A stretch of DNA of 20,676 nucleotides from Acidiferrobacterales bacterium (lineage in GTDB: Bacteria > Pseudomonadota > Gammaproteobacteria > Acidiferrobacterales > Sulfurifustaceae), in NCBI GenBank assembly GCA_015492195.1, contig WGFP01000132.1, positions 1-20,676 of the forward strand, read 5' to 3'. Positions 1-6,153 of this stretch are shown in pieces. The notes below the pieces were generated by a model. It made no database searches. It saw nothing but the letters and a program-made list of their open reading frames with translations, and was not told the DNA's origin. The first letter of the stretch is position 1. The number at the start of each line of letters is the position of its first letter. A program made the translations under genes and the position numbers.

Positions 1-336
1 GTGATAGTACTCGCCGGGGAGGGTGCGCTGCATGTTGTAGCCCATATCCTTGAAGGAGTTTGCGGCGAAAAATGGGAACATCTGTCCGAATTTGTTGAAT
101 GCATCCGCGAGTGACTCGACCAGTATTTTGTCGATGTCCCGCCAGTCCGGACGGCCGCTGATCCTGAGGTCCGTGGATTTTTTTATATTACGTTCCTCAA
201 CCTGTATTTGACCGATGCGTCCGGGATATTGTTGGTCCTTATTGGCCTCGAACCGGCGTATCATCTCCCGGCAGGTTTCGGGCGAGAGCGCATTTTCGAT
301 TTCGTATATAAAGCTGTAGCGCTTGATTTCTTTCAT
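1..336 (-). CDS. 2OG-Fe(II) oxygenase, N-terminal part (gene runs off the left edge)
   Basis: An open frame reads leftward from an ATG at 336-334 for 112 codons with no stop before the edge. The protein begins MKEIKRYSFIYEIENALSPE and ends GYNMQRTLPGEYYH. A Y-x-I-x-x-A-L-S-P-E-T-C start followed, about 100 residues on, by a YNxQRTxPGEYYH segment is typical of small prolyl-4-hydroxylase-like 2-oxoglutarate/Fe(II) dioxygenases. In those proteins this segment runs into the iron-binding HxD motif, so the window probably cuts the gene just before it. Such enzymes hydroxylate protein or small-molecule substrates using 2-oxoglutarate, O2 and Fe(II); the substrate here is unknown. No clear Shine-Dalgarno sequence precedes the ATG. 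The gene is divergent from the receiver-like gene at 454. The catalytic HxD...H residues lie outside the window, so activity cannot be judged. Confidence 0.7.
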   Translation of the reverse strand, partial: MKEIKRYSFIYEIENALSPETCREMIRRFEANKDQQYPGRIGQIQVEERNIKKSTDLRISGRPDWRDIDKILVESLADAFNKFGQMFPFFAANSFKDMGYNMQRTLPGEYYH

Positions 337-453
337 TGCAAAGGTTTATCTGCGTATGGCGCCGATACACATTACGCGGTACATGAAATTTCGTCGGTTT
401 CTGATTATCTTATGCGGTCTCAGGACGCGTCAAACGATAAAGGCATCTGATCC

Positions 454-840
454 GTGACCAAAAGAACCCTGTTATGCATCGTCGAGCAAGGGGGATACCC
501 GATCTATTCCGGTGAACTTGCCGAGGTGGGTTGCGATGTGGTCGTGGCGAAATCCATGCGCAAGGCGCTGGCGCTTCTGGACCCGCTTAAGCCGGACATC
601 ATTTTAGCGGAATTCAATTTCGGGCCGAAATACGGAGACCGCATCAGTAACCTTGAGCCGCTGCTCGCCCGGTTGCAGAACGGACATCCGGATATCAAAG
701 TTATCGTATTTCTTGAGCGGGAATACCGTCATCACCTGGAACAACTCCGCACGCGTTTCTCCGTCTTTGATGCGCTTTTCTATCCCATTCAGCGAGACAG
801 TCTCATAGACTGTGTGCGACGTGCGTCAGATGACGCCTGA
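454..840 (+). CDS. Degenerate receiver-domain protein (response-regulator-like)
   Basis: A 128-aa protein starts with GTG, the first possible start after an in-frame stop at 448-450. Its length and alternating strand/helix pattern fit a single CheY-like receiver: LLCIVEQGG as strand 1, DVVVAKSMRKALALL as strand and helix 2, DIILAEF as strand 3, KVIVFLE as strand 4, and ALFYPI as strand 5. The key residues are altered. The phosphorylated Asp at the end of strand 3 appears as Glu53, the acidic pair after strand 1 is reduced to Glu11, and the conserved Lys-Pro after strand 5 is Tyr-Pro. It is therefore probably a pseudo-receiver acting through protein contacts without phosphorylation. There is no output domain. 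A perfect palindrome (842-853) follows the stop directly. The fold is inferred from pattern only. Confidence 0.6.
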   Translation: MTKRTLLCIVEQGGYPIYSGELAEVGCDVVVAKSMRKALALLDPLKPDIILAEFNFGPKYGDRISNLEPLLARLQNGHPDIKVIVFLEREYRHHLEQLRTRFSVFDALFYPIQRDSLIDCVRRASDDA

Positions 841-841
841 G

Positions 842-853
842 GTTTCCGGAAAC
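842..853. repeat. 12-bp perfect palindrome GTTTCCGGAAAC
   Basis: GTTTCCGGAAAC lies one base after the stop of the receiver-like gene, in the 53-bp gap between two convergent genes. The 11-mer TTTCCGGAAAC recurs at 1508-1518, just upstream of the 201-aa gene, so the two copies bracket that gene. It has no T-run and is too short for a terminator. It may be a protein-binding site or coincidence. Confidence 0.35.
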
Positions 854-893
854 AGAGAGTATATGCGGAGATGCGACGCGATTCGGCGTGCCG

Positions 894-1499
894 CTAGTCT
901 TTTGATGCCAGTAACTCGTCAAAACGTTGTTTGAAGGCTTTCATTCTGTGTTCATGCGCCTCTTTTTCGCTTTCCATAAGAGGCGATTCGATCCATTCAC
1001 CGGTATCGCGGTTCAACACGGCATAGCGGTAATTTTTGCCGACCTTGTAGACTTTTGCCACTTCTTTGCCGGCCTGTTCCATAGCCTCCATTTTGGTCAT
1101 CGCCCTTGAAGTTTGTCGCGCGTTCGTGCTCTGTTTTACGGAAGGAATTTGATGCATGCCGGCCCCATCGGGCTTTTCTTCAAAAATTATTTCCGTATTA
1201 AGCATCTCGCCGTGGGTATCGACTATCACCTTTGTTGTGCCGGGTAGGCGTTTCAGGATGTAGCCCGCCATGAGCATGATCATGGTTTCGTTACCTGTAC
1301 TCAGGGAATTAAGCAATTTATCCGCGGCAATCTGACAGCGGTTAATCCTGCTCGGGTTCTCAATAAACTCGCGGCTCATTTGCCATCCGCGATCCATGTC
1401 GCGGTCCATTTTCTGGAAGAATTCTTCTCCGTTTTCCAATATGTCTTGCGACACATCGATTAAATATGTCTTTTCGTCAACAATAAAATTCAATTTCAT
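894..1499 (-). CDS. Uncharacterised 201-aa protein
   Basis: The frame stays open upstream to an ATG at 1646, but that start would overlap the preceding gene by about 95 bp. I therefore choose the ATG at 1499 (MKLNFIVDEKTYLIDVSQDI), which begins with a regular beta-strand pattern. The N-terminal ~110 residues look globular, with an acidic KMDRDMDRGWQ segment and a hydrophobic METMIMLMAGYI-like helix. Residues ~115-145 are polar and linker-like. The C-terminal part has VGKNYRYAVLNRDTGEWIE and then a charged helix. There is no signal peptide or obvious catalytic motif. The gene lies 52 bp downstream of the Sfum_1244-like gene on the same strand, so the two are probably co-transcribed and may work together. 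I do not recognise a named family. Confidence 0.7.
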   Translation of the reverse strand: MKLNFIVDEKTYLIDVSQDILENGEEFFQKMDRDMDRGWQMSREFIENPSRINRCQIAADKLLNSLSTGNETMIMLMAGYILKRLPGTTKVIVDTHGEMLNTEIIFEEKPDGAGMHQIPSVKQSTNARQTSRAMTKMEAMEQAGKEVAKVYKVGKNYRYAVLNRDTGEWIESPLMESEKEAHEHRMKAFKQRFDELLASKD

Positions 1500-1507
1500 T
1501 TTTGTAT

Positions 1508-1518
1508 TTTCCGGAAAC
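1508..1518. repeat. Second copy of TTTCCGGAAAC
   Basis: TTTCCGGAAAC contains the perfect 10-bp palindrome TTTCCGGAAA. It lies 9-19 bases upstream of the chosen ATG of the 201-aa gene, in the gap between the two - strand genes. On the - strand its GGAAAA could itself serve as a weak ribosome binding site, which would put any bound protein or RNA hairpin over translation initiation. The other copy is at 843-853. Confidence 0.3.
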
Positions 1519-1551
1519 CCGCAGCCCTGTCTCCGGGTTGTAGAAAAGATG

Positions 1552-2592
1552 TTAAATCGGTTCCTTCTCCAGCAGACGTTCGATAGAGGCGCCGGCATTT
1601 TTACCGTCTTTTTTGTGTAGTTCGAGCATAGCGTGGGCGGTCTCAAGCCAGCGAGACTTACCGGTGGAAACGAGTCGGCGCAGCGGTCTCAGATCCCGTT
1701 CGTTTGCCCAGCGGCGGTAGGCATCCAAAATTTCCGGGAAGAGGTGTTTGCGCATGCCGCCGAAATTGGCGAAATAAAAGTGCAGTGAAGCTGTCTTCTC
1801 GCTTTCAATGAGACTGGGCAGGGTGGAAATACAGTCAGCGAGGATATCGCGAACCGCTCGGGCCATTATTTCCGCCTTGGAGCGGGAAAGGACGGTAAGC
1901 ATCTGGTTCCACTCCTCGCCGAGAAGCTCGCCTGCCCGGCCTTCTCCCAGTTCATGCAAGATCATGGCTTCCGACTCGTTTACCGTCATTTGATCAAGCG
2001 CCGCGTCCATGTCGACATGGTATTTATAGTCCGCCAGGGCGCGTTCCATGGCGTCGTTTTTCCGATTCCAGCTCCACTCATCGATTTTTTCCCACAGAAA
2101 ACGGCGCACCGATTCCCGGCGCAGGTAAATGGTTTTTCCCTGAAGCATGGCCGGCGGCGCCGCCAGGTCGCGGGCGTATTCGCAAGACGATATATAGATC
2201 GTGAAGCCGTCGCGCGTTTCTTTTTTCAGCAGATCCCCAAGGAAAAAGTGGGGTTTGCTGAGACGGCCATAACCGCCGCTATAGACATAGCCTTGGGGAA
2301 TTAATTCGCTGTTGATCGATTCAACGTCAAAGGGATCGAAGGCGCCCTTCTCCATGGGGAGAGGTTCGAAGGGGCTGGATTCGAGGTGGCTCCACATTTG
2401 TTCGCGTTCCTGGAGCCACTCGCCCACTTCCTCTTTCGGCAGGGTGCGCGTCAGGGGGATGCCATTCTCCCACCGATAAAATTCGCGCATTTTGAGGAGA
2501 AAGATGCAAAGGGAGTAGTCGCCCGCATACCTGGCATCGGAGATATGACAGTTCTTCTGTACCGTATTGGCCAGTTGACCGAGATTTACCAT
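1552..2592 (-). CDS. Sfum_1244-like conserved protein, 346 aa
   Basis: The protein starts MVNLGQLANTVQKNCHISDA and continues with DARYAGDYSLCIFLLKMREF and YRWENG. From memory, this N-terminal signature marks an uncharacterised proteobacterial family annotated as Sfum_1244 family, of similar length (~340 aa); I cannot verify this by search. The protein is soluble and rich in Trp and charged residues, with a regular alpha-helical C-terminal half (roughly residues 190-346, e.g. EILDAYRRWANERDLRPLRR). There is no signal peptide or nucleotide-binding motif. The role is unknown. It is the first gene of a - strand pair with the 201-aa gene and is divergent from the exported thioredoxin gene. Confidence 0.75.
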   Translation of the reverse strand: MVNLGQLANTVQKNCHISDARYAGDYSLCIFLLKMREFYRWENGIPLTRTLPKEEVGEWLQEREQMWSHLESSPFEPLPMEKGAFDPFDVESINSELIPQGYVYSGGYGRLSKPHFFLGDLLKKETRDGFTIYISSCEYARDLAAPPAMLQGKTIYLRRESVRRFLWEKIDEWSWNRKNDAMERALADYKYHVDMDAALDQMTVNESEAMILHELGEGRAGELLGEEWNQMLTVLSRSKAEIMARAVRDILADCISTLPSLIESEKTASLHFYFANFGGMRKHLFPEILDAYRRWANERDLRPLRRLVSTGKSRWLETAHAMLELHKKDGKNAGASIERLLEKEPI

Positions 2593-2614
2593 GGTTATAC
2601 GCGCAGACTATAAT
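2585..2614 (+). promoter_or_regulatory. Candidate sigma70 promoter in the divergent region
   Basis: TTTACC (2585-2590, 4/6 to the -35 consensus) and a perfect TATAAT (2609-2614) are separated by 18 bp. The surrounding 2605-2635 stretch is much more AT-rich than its neighbours. It would give the thioredoxin gene a leader of about 80 nt. The -35 overlaps the start of the divergent - strand gene. Prediction by eye only. Confidence 0.35.
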
Positions 2615-2698
2615 TTAATAATAGTATAAGTTTGAGAGCATCAGCCTAACATTGCAAATTGTACAGGGCCCCAACACCGTGAAGCGAGATCGGTAGGC

Positions 2699-3196
2699 AT
2701 GTTTTTCATGCGTTCTTTGTTTACGGGCGTCGTTTTTTTCGCCATGGCGGCGGTCGCCCAGGCCGGCCCGCCGGATAAGTATCCCTTTCTTTCCTATGAC
2801 GAAGGCTTGCGGCTGGCGCGGCAGGAATCCAAAAAGATTTTTCTCTATTTCGGGCGCGAAGGATGCGGCTGGTGCGAGAAAACCAACAAGGAGGCCTTTT
2901 CCGACCCCCGGCTGCGACGGAAATATATCAGCCACTATGTACTGGTCTACGTGGATGCCGAAAGCGGCCGACGGCTGACGCTTCCCAGCGGCGAGCGCAT
3001 CACGGAAATGGAATTGGGCGTGCGCCTTAGGGCCTTCGCTACGCCGTTGTTCGCCTATCTGGAACCGGACGGCCGGCTCATCTTCAAGGTTTCCGGCATT
3101 CAGACCGTCAAGGATTTCAATGACTACGACCGCTTTGTGTACGGTGGCTTGTACAAAACCCAGGACATCCAGCAATTCCTCTCGGAGAATCCGTGA
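2699..3196 (+). CDS. Exported thioredoxin-fold protein (CGWC)
   Basis: The protein is 165 aa from the ATG at 2699. The in-frame ATG at 2708 is at least as likely, because GGTAGG at 2692-2697 lies 10 bases before it and only 1 base before the first. A signal peptide (MRSLFTGVVFFAMAAVAQA) precedes the mature start at GPPDKYP. The mature domain is thioredoxin-like: KKIFLYFGREGCGWCEKTNK carries the CxxC pair (Cys56 and Cys59), and FATPLFAYLEPDG holds the expected cis-proline (Pro116). It resembles the SoxW/thioredoxin_7-type periplasmic group that reduces or isomerises disulfides. The stop overlaps the start of the next gene (GTGA), so the two are translationally coupled and probably act in the same compartment. 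The target is unknown. Confidence 0.85.
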   Translation: MFFMRSLFTGVVFFAMAAVAQAGPPDKYPFLSYDEGLRLARQESKKIFLYFGREGCGWCEKTNKEAFSDPRLRRKYISHYVLVYVDAESGRRLTLPSGERITEMELGVRLRAFATPLFAYLEPDGRLIFKVSGIQTVKDFNDYDRFVYGGLYKTQDIQQFLSENP

Positions 3197-4425
3197 GGCG
3201 GTTGCCGTTGGCCTTCCTGCTCGGCGGTTTTGTGCAGCTTTCCTGGGCGGCGCCGTGGGAATTTACTTCGCCGGTGGAGGTGACGCCGGCGCAGGGCAAA
3301 GGGATATTCCATCATATTGAATCTTCCGGACGGAAAAATATTGCCGTATCGGGCAAGACGGTGGGGGTAATCTGGGAGGACAATCGCAACGGGTCTCCCC
3401 AGGTTTATCTAGCAACCAAATCCCTTGAGGCCTCCGCGTTTACCGGTACGCGCAGGGTGAGCACCGGCAAGTCGGCCTACGAGCCCGTGATCGCTTCGCT
3501 CGGCAAGGGAAGGTTCATCATGGCGTGGGAGCAGGATGGCGGCGTTTGGGTTCGTGTCGGCGACAGCGCCGAGTTCTCGCCGCCACAGAGACTTGCGGCG
3601 CATGAGGCGAGCCAGGTCAGTCTCGCCGTTTCCACCACCGGAAAGATTTTTGCTGTCTGGACGGAACGCCGAGGGCGCTTTGCCCATGTCCGCATCGCGC
3701 AATTGATTCTCAACGGCCCTGATAAACCGTTACAAATCGGTAAGGTCCGTTTGGTCGACGGACGCCCTCCCGCGGCAGACCAGTTTTATCCCTCCGTTGC
3801 GGTGACCGGTCGAGGCGTGGTGGTGGTCTGGGAAGACCGGCGTCGCGGCCACACGGTCTTGCTTTACAGTCATGCCGCCGACGCCGGACGCTTTACTGAC
3901 CCCAAAGTACTTAACGAGCAACCCCCGCCGCGGTCAACGGTTTATGGTAAAGGAACGGGCGTGGCGCGAGTGGCGCTGGCGCCGTACGGTAAGGACGGCG
4001 TTGCCGCCGTGTGGTTGGACAAGCGTGATTTTACTCAGGCCTATGACGTTTTCGCGGGATTCAGCCGGGACGGCGGCAAACATTTTGGTCCCAACCAGAA
4101 GGTGCAGGATGTGTTCGGCAAAGAGGCCCGTCAGTGGCACGCGGCGATCGCAGGAGAGGGCTCCGGTCGGGTTGCCGTGGTCTGGGATGATGACAGGGAC
4201 GGCACCTTGGACATCTGGCTGTCCTGGCCGACGGGAAAGGGATGGAGTGAAGATTATGCGCTGCCGGGCGGATCCGGCCCCGGGATACAGAAAAGCCCGT
4301 CTATTGCGTATGACGGCAAGGGTAATTTGCACATCGTTTGGGTTGAACAGGATCGCATGGGCGGAATCACGCGGATCAGATATTCAGTGGGGAGACGGGC
4401 TAAAGAGCGTGACCTGTCACCTTAA
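3193..4425 (+). CDS. Exported seven-repeat beta-propeller protein (sialidase-like fold)
   Basis: GTG at 3193 overlaps the stop of the thioredoxin gene by 3 bases; 410 aa. A signal peptide (MRRLPLAFLLGGFVQLSWA) ends near residue 19-20. The rest contains seven repeats of the form hydrophobic strand-V-W-E/D-x-R-x-G-strand. Tryptophans at 61, 112, 156, 213, 274, 331 and 383 are spaced 44-61 residues apart (for example VIWEDNRNGSPQVYLA, VVWEDRRRGHTVLLYS, VVWDDDRDGTLDIWLS). This pattern is typical of exo-sialidase/BNR-like beta-propellers, so a six- or seven-bladed propeller is likely. No catalytic Arg triad or FRIP motif is obvious, so binding is more likely than glycosidase activity. No cysteine pairs stand out as a substrate for the coupled thioredoxin. 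The function is unknown. Confidence 0.75.
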   Translation: MRRLPLAFLLGGFVQLSWAAPWEFTSPVEVTPAQGKGIFHHIESSGRKNIAVSGKTVGVIWEDNRNGSPQVYLATKSLEASAFTGTRRVSTGKSAYEPVIASLGKGRFIMAWEQDGGVWVRVGDSAEFSPPQRLAAHEASQVSLAVSTTGKIFAVWTERRGRFAHVRIAQLILNGPDKPLQIGKVRLVDGRPPAADQFYPSVAVTGRGVVVVWEDRRRGHTVLLYSHAADAGRFTDPKVLNEQPPPRSTVYGKGTGVARVALAPYGKDGVAAVWLDKRDFTQAYDVFAGFSRDGGKHFGPNQKVQDVFGKEARQWHAAIAGEGSGRVAVVWDDDRDGTLDIWLSWPTGKGWSEDYALPGGSGPGIQKSPSIAYDGKGNLHIVWVEQDRMGGITRIRYSVGRRAKERDLSP

Positions 4426-4443
4426 CTCAAGATAAAAAAGCGC

Positions 4444-4474
4444 TTGCACATAGCGGACAAGTTACGGTTATACC
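4444..4474 (+). promoter_or_regulatory. Weak candidate promoter upstream of the 66-aa gene
   Basis: TTGCAC (4444-4449) and TATACC (4469-4474) are separated by 19 bp, in the 138-bp gap after the propeller gene. The spacing is longer than ideal. A second possible -35, TTGAAA, lies at 4495-4500 without a good -10. I see no terminator in this gap. Confidence 0.2.
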
Positions 4475-4563
4475 CGGCTGGATAGTCAGGGATGTTGAAA
4501 AGAAAGCTTCTTTGAGTAAGATATGCCCACTTTTTTGGCTGAGAACTTCGGGAGTGGTATTCC

Positions 4564-4764
4564 ATGAATGATACGTATTACGAAACCATCAACAAGATGG
4601 AGCAAAAGGGCGTCGACGCGGATTATATCAATGGTTGGGCCTGCGGTTTTTTACATAACCCAAAGCGCGAGGAACAGCGGATTACCGAGGCCTACGACGC
4701 GGGCTATAACGACGGCATGGAAGGCAAGACCGATAATTTTGCGTCTTGGGTCGTTAAAAAATAG
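4564..4764 (+). CDS. Small uncharacterised 66-aa protein
   Basis: The ATG at 4564 follows GGAG at 4551-4554 with acceptable spacing. The product (MNDTYYETINKMEQKGVDAD...) is soluble, acidic to neutral, and has no signal peptide or membrane segment. It has two Gly/aromatic patches, DYINGWACGFL and EAYDAGYNDGMEG, separated by a charged NPKREEQRI segment. The spacing of GW..GF and AGY..G faintly recalls ribosome modulation factor (short protein with AxxRGYxAGxxG and GWR), but the order differs, so I would not assign it. It has its own intergenic space on both sides and is convergent with the Sel1 gene. Confidence 0.6.
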   Translation: MNDTYYETINKMEQKGVDADYINGWACGFLHNPKREEQRITEAYDAGYNDGMEGKTDNFASWVVKK

Positions 4765-4779
4765 CGGGAAGTTGAGTTG

Positions 4780-4800
4780 GGCGGACGCGTCAGCGCCGCC
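4780..4800. terminator. GC-rich hairpin between convergent genes
   Basis: GGCGG (4780-4784), a bulged A, CGC, loop GTCA, GCG and CCGCC (4796-4800) form an 8-bp GC stem. It sits in the 48-bp gap between the convergent 66-aa and Sel1 genes. No T-run follows on either strand, so it is not a classical intrinsic terminator, but its position suggests a bidirectional transcription barrier or 3'-end stabiliser. Confidence 0.3.
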
Positions 4801-4812
4801 GGTGTGCATCGC

Positions 4813-5241
4813 TCAAGGGTTGTGCTCAGCCATCTGATACCATTTTTTGGCCTCGGCCTCGTCTCGTTCAACCCCCAGTCCCTGCTGGTACATCATCCCC
4901 AGGGTCATTTGTGAGCCGGCCAAGCCTTGTTCCGCCGCCTGGCGAAACCACTTCACTGCCTCCGCCTCGTTCTTTTGCACGCACTCGCCGTGCAGGTACA
5001 TAAAGCCAATGCCGTGTTGCGCCATCGCATGCCCCTGTTCGGCCGCCGCGCGCATCCATTTGAACGCCTGGAGATCATTTTTAACCATTCCCAGACCGTT
5101 TTGGCACATGATCGCCAGCCGGTATTGCGCCTCCGGGTCGCCTTGCTCCGCCAGTGGCTTTAACAGTTGCCAGGCATTGGCAAATTCCTTGGCTTCGAAC
5201 GCCGCGATGCCGCTTGAGAGATCCATTTCGAGTCCAGACAT
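4813..5241 (-). CDS. Sel1-like repeat (tetratricopeptide-like) protein
   Basis: 142 aa, ATG at 5241 with AGGA about 7 bases upstream on the - strand. Three Sel1 repeats of about 36 residues are evident, each with the A-x-x-x-L-G-x-M-Y-x-x-G-x-G pattern and an A-x-K-W-x-x-x-A-A-E-Q-G helix. Examples are AQYRLAIMCQNGLGM, AQHGIGFMYLHGECV and SQMTLGMMYQQGLGV. An N-terminal half-repeat (AFEAKEFANAWQLLKPLAEQ) caps the array. There is no signal peptide, so it is probably cytoplasmic. Sel1 proteins are protein-protein interaction scaffolds; the partner is unknown. An alternative start is Met6 (5226). Confidence 0.85.
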   Translation of the reverse strand: MSGLEMDLSSGIAAFEAKEFANAWQLLKPLAEQGDPEAQYRLAIMCQNGLGMVKNDLQAFKWMRAAAEQGHAMAQHGIGFMYLHGECVQKNEAEAVKWFRQAAEQGLAGSQMTLGMMYQQGLGVERDEAEAKKWYQMAEHNP

Positions 5242-5402
5242 GATTGATCCTGGTGGAGTTATACTCTCTTTTCGATTACGCCGGAGGGACAGGTGTCAGC
5301 GGAATCTCTTAAGACCGTGGCGCAGACAATAAACAGACATAGAATGTACGTTAGACGGGATCACGTTGTATTCATGTGTCTATTTAATGTGCAAGTTTGC
5401 AG

Positions 5403-5432
5403 TTGAAAGTACCGCGCTTTTGATACCATATT
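5403..5432 (+). promoter_or_regulatory. Candidate promoter for the 186-aa gene
   Basis: TTGAAA (5403-5408, 5/6 to consensus) and CATATT (5427-5432, 4/6) with an 18-bp spacer lie in the 276-bp divergent region 5242-5517. The leader to the ATG at 5518 would be about 80 nt. I see no other gene or strong repeat in this region; a 16-codon frame at 5441 is too short to support. Confidence 0.35.
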
Positions 5433-5517
5433 CCGATTCCATGATTCAAGAGGCTGGCTCGCCGACTGGAGGCCGCCCGGTTGTTGTTTAGGTTAGTTCA
5501 GAGCGTCGTGAAAATCC

Positions 5518-6078
5518 ATGGCCCTTCGTATCAAAACCAAATTTAGAGGCAAAGGCCCGAAAACGTTGGAACAGCGTGCCGGTGTCGTCGGGTTTAACAT
5601 CTGGAAAATAGCCCAGGAAACCTTCAGGCGGATGGGAAAGGAGGATTTCAACTTCGGTTCCGAGATGCAGGTAACGGCCGTCATCACCGAAGTGATCGCC
5701 TTTCTGGTACAGGTGACCGATAGGATTGTTTATGGGCAATTGAGCGAACCGGACAGGGCGACTTTCATCAATGCCCTGGGAAAACAGCTCGCCGAGACCA
5801 TGCAAGACAACCAGATGGATTTTCTCGGGTCAGGTGACCACAAGACTCCTTTTATTAATACGCTAAATGCCCGTCTCGCGGACTATGCCGAGTTTGAGTA
5901 TACCGATAAGGGGCCCGGCTACGCTTTCCTGCGTTATTTCGGGGAAAAGATGGCGGAGGCCATGTCGGTGGTCGATAACAAATGGGTGATGGAGTACGTC
6001 ATGGAGATCGAGGCCCCTCACGCGATCAAATTGCTAAAAAAATTGGTGGGCGAGGTGTTGGGTATTAAGGTGGCGTAA
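5518..6078 (+). CDS. Uncharacterised 186-aa helical protein
   Basis: The protein starts MALRIKTKFRGKGPKTLEQR. It is predicted mostly helical, soluble and cytoplasmic, with no signal peptide, CxxC or nucleotide-binding motif. Recognisable stretches are FNIWKIAQETFRRM, VIAFLVQVTDRIVYGQL, an acidic centre (MQDNQMDFLG, ADYAEFEYTD), GYAFLRYFGEKMAEAM and a C-terminal amphipathic helix. It appears complete. I recall similar proteins among sulfur-oxidising beta- and gammaproteobacteria but know no function. The ribosome binding site is weak. The gene is followed after 75 bp by prfB, which has its own start signals, so co-transcription is possible but not shown. Confidence 0.65.
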   Translation: MALRIKTKFRGKGPKTLEQRAGVVGFNIWKIAQETFRRMGKEDFNFGSEMQVTAVITEVIAFLVQVTDRIVYGQLSEPDRATFINALGKQLAETMQDNQMDFLGSGDHKTPFINTLNARLADYAEFEYTDKGPGYAFLRYFGEKMAEAMSVVDNKWVMEYVMEIEAPHAIKLLKKLVGEVLGIKVA

Positions 6079-6153
6079 TTCTGTCAAATCGGCTTATGTG
6101 TCATAATTTGATCAACCGGATTCGCGCGCGACTGAATTACCGAGGAAATTGCC

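Noticed and set aside
208..450. 80-codon open frame on the + strand
   Set aside because: Antisense to the 2OG oxygenase fragment over most of its length; the oxygenase reading is the recognisable protein.
1500..1646. Upstream ATG extension of the 201-aa gene
   Set aside because: Overlaps the preceding gene and yields a Cys/Arg/Thr-rich non-globular stretch; the start at 1499 fits better.
2615..3175. 186-codon open frame on the - strand
   Set aside because: Antisense to the exported thioredoxin gene, which has a signal peptide and CxxC.
5441..5491. 16-codon frame upstream of the 186-aa gene
   Set aside because: No ribosome binding site and no conserved feature; too short to support.
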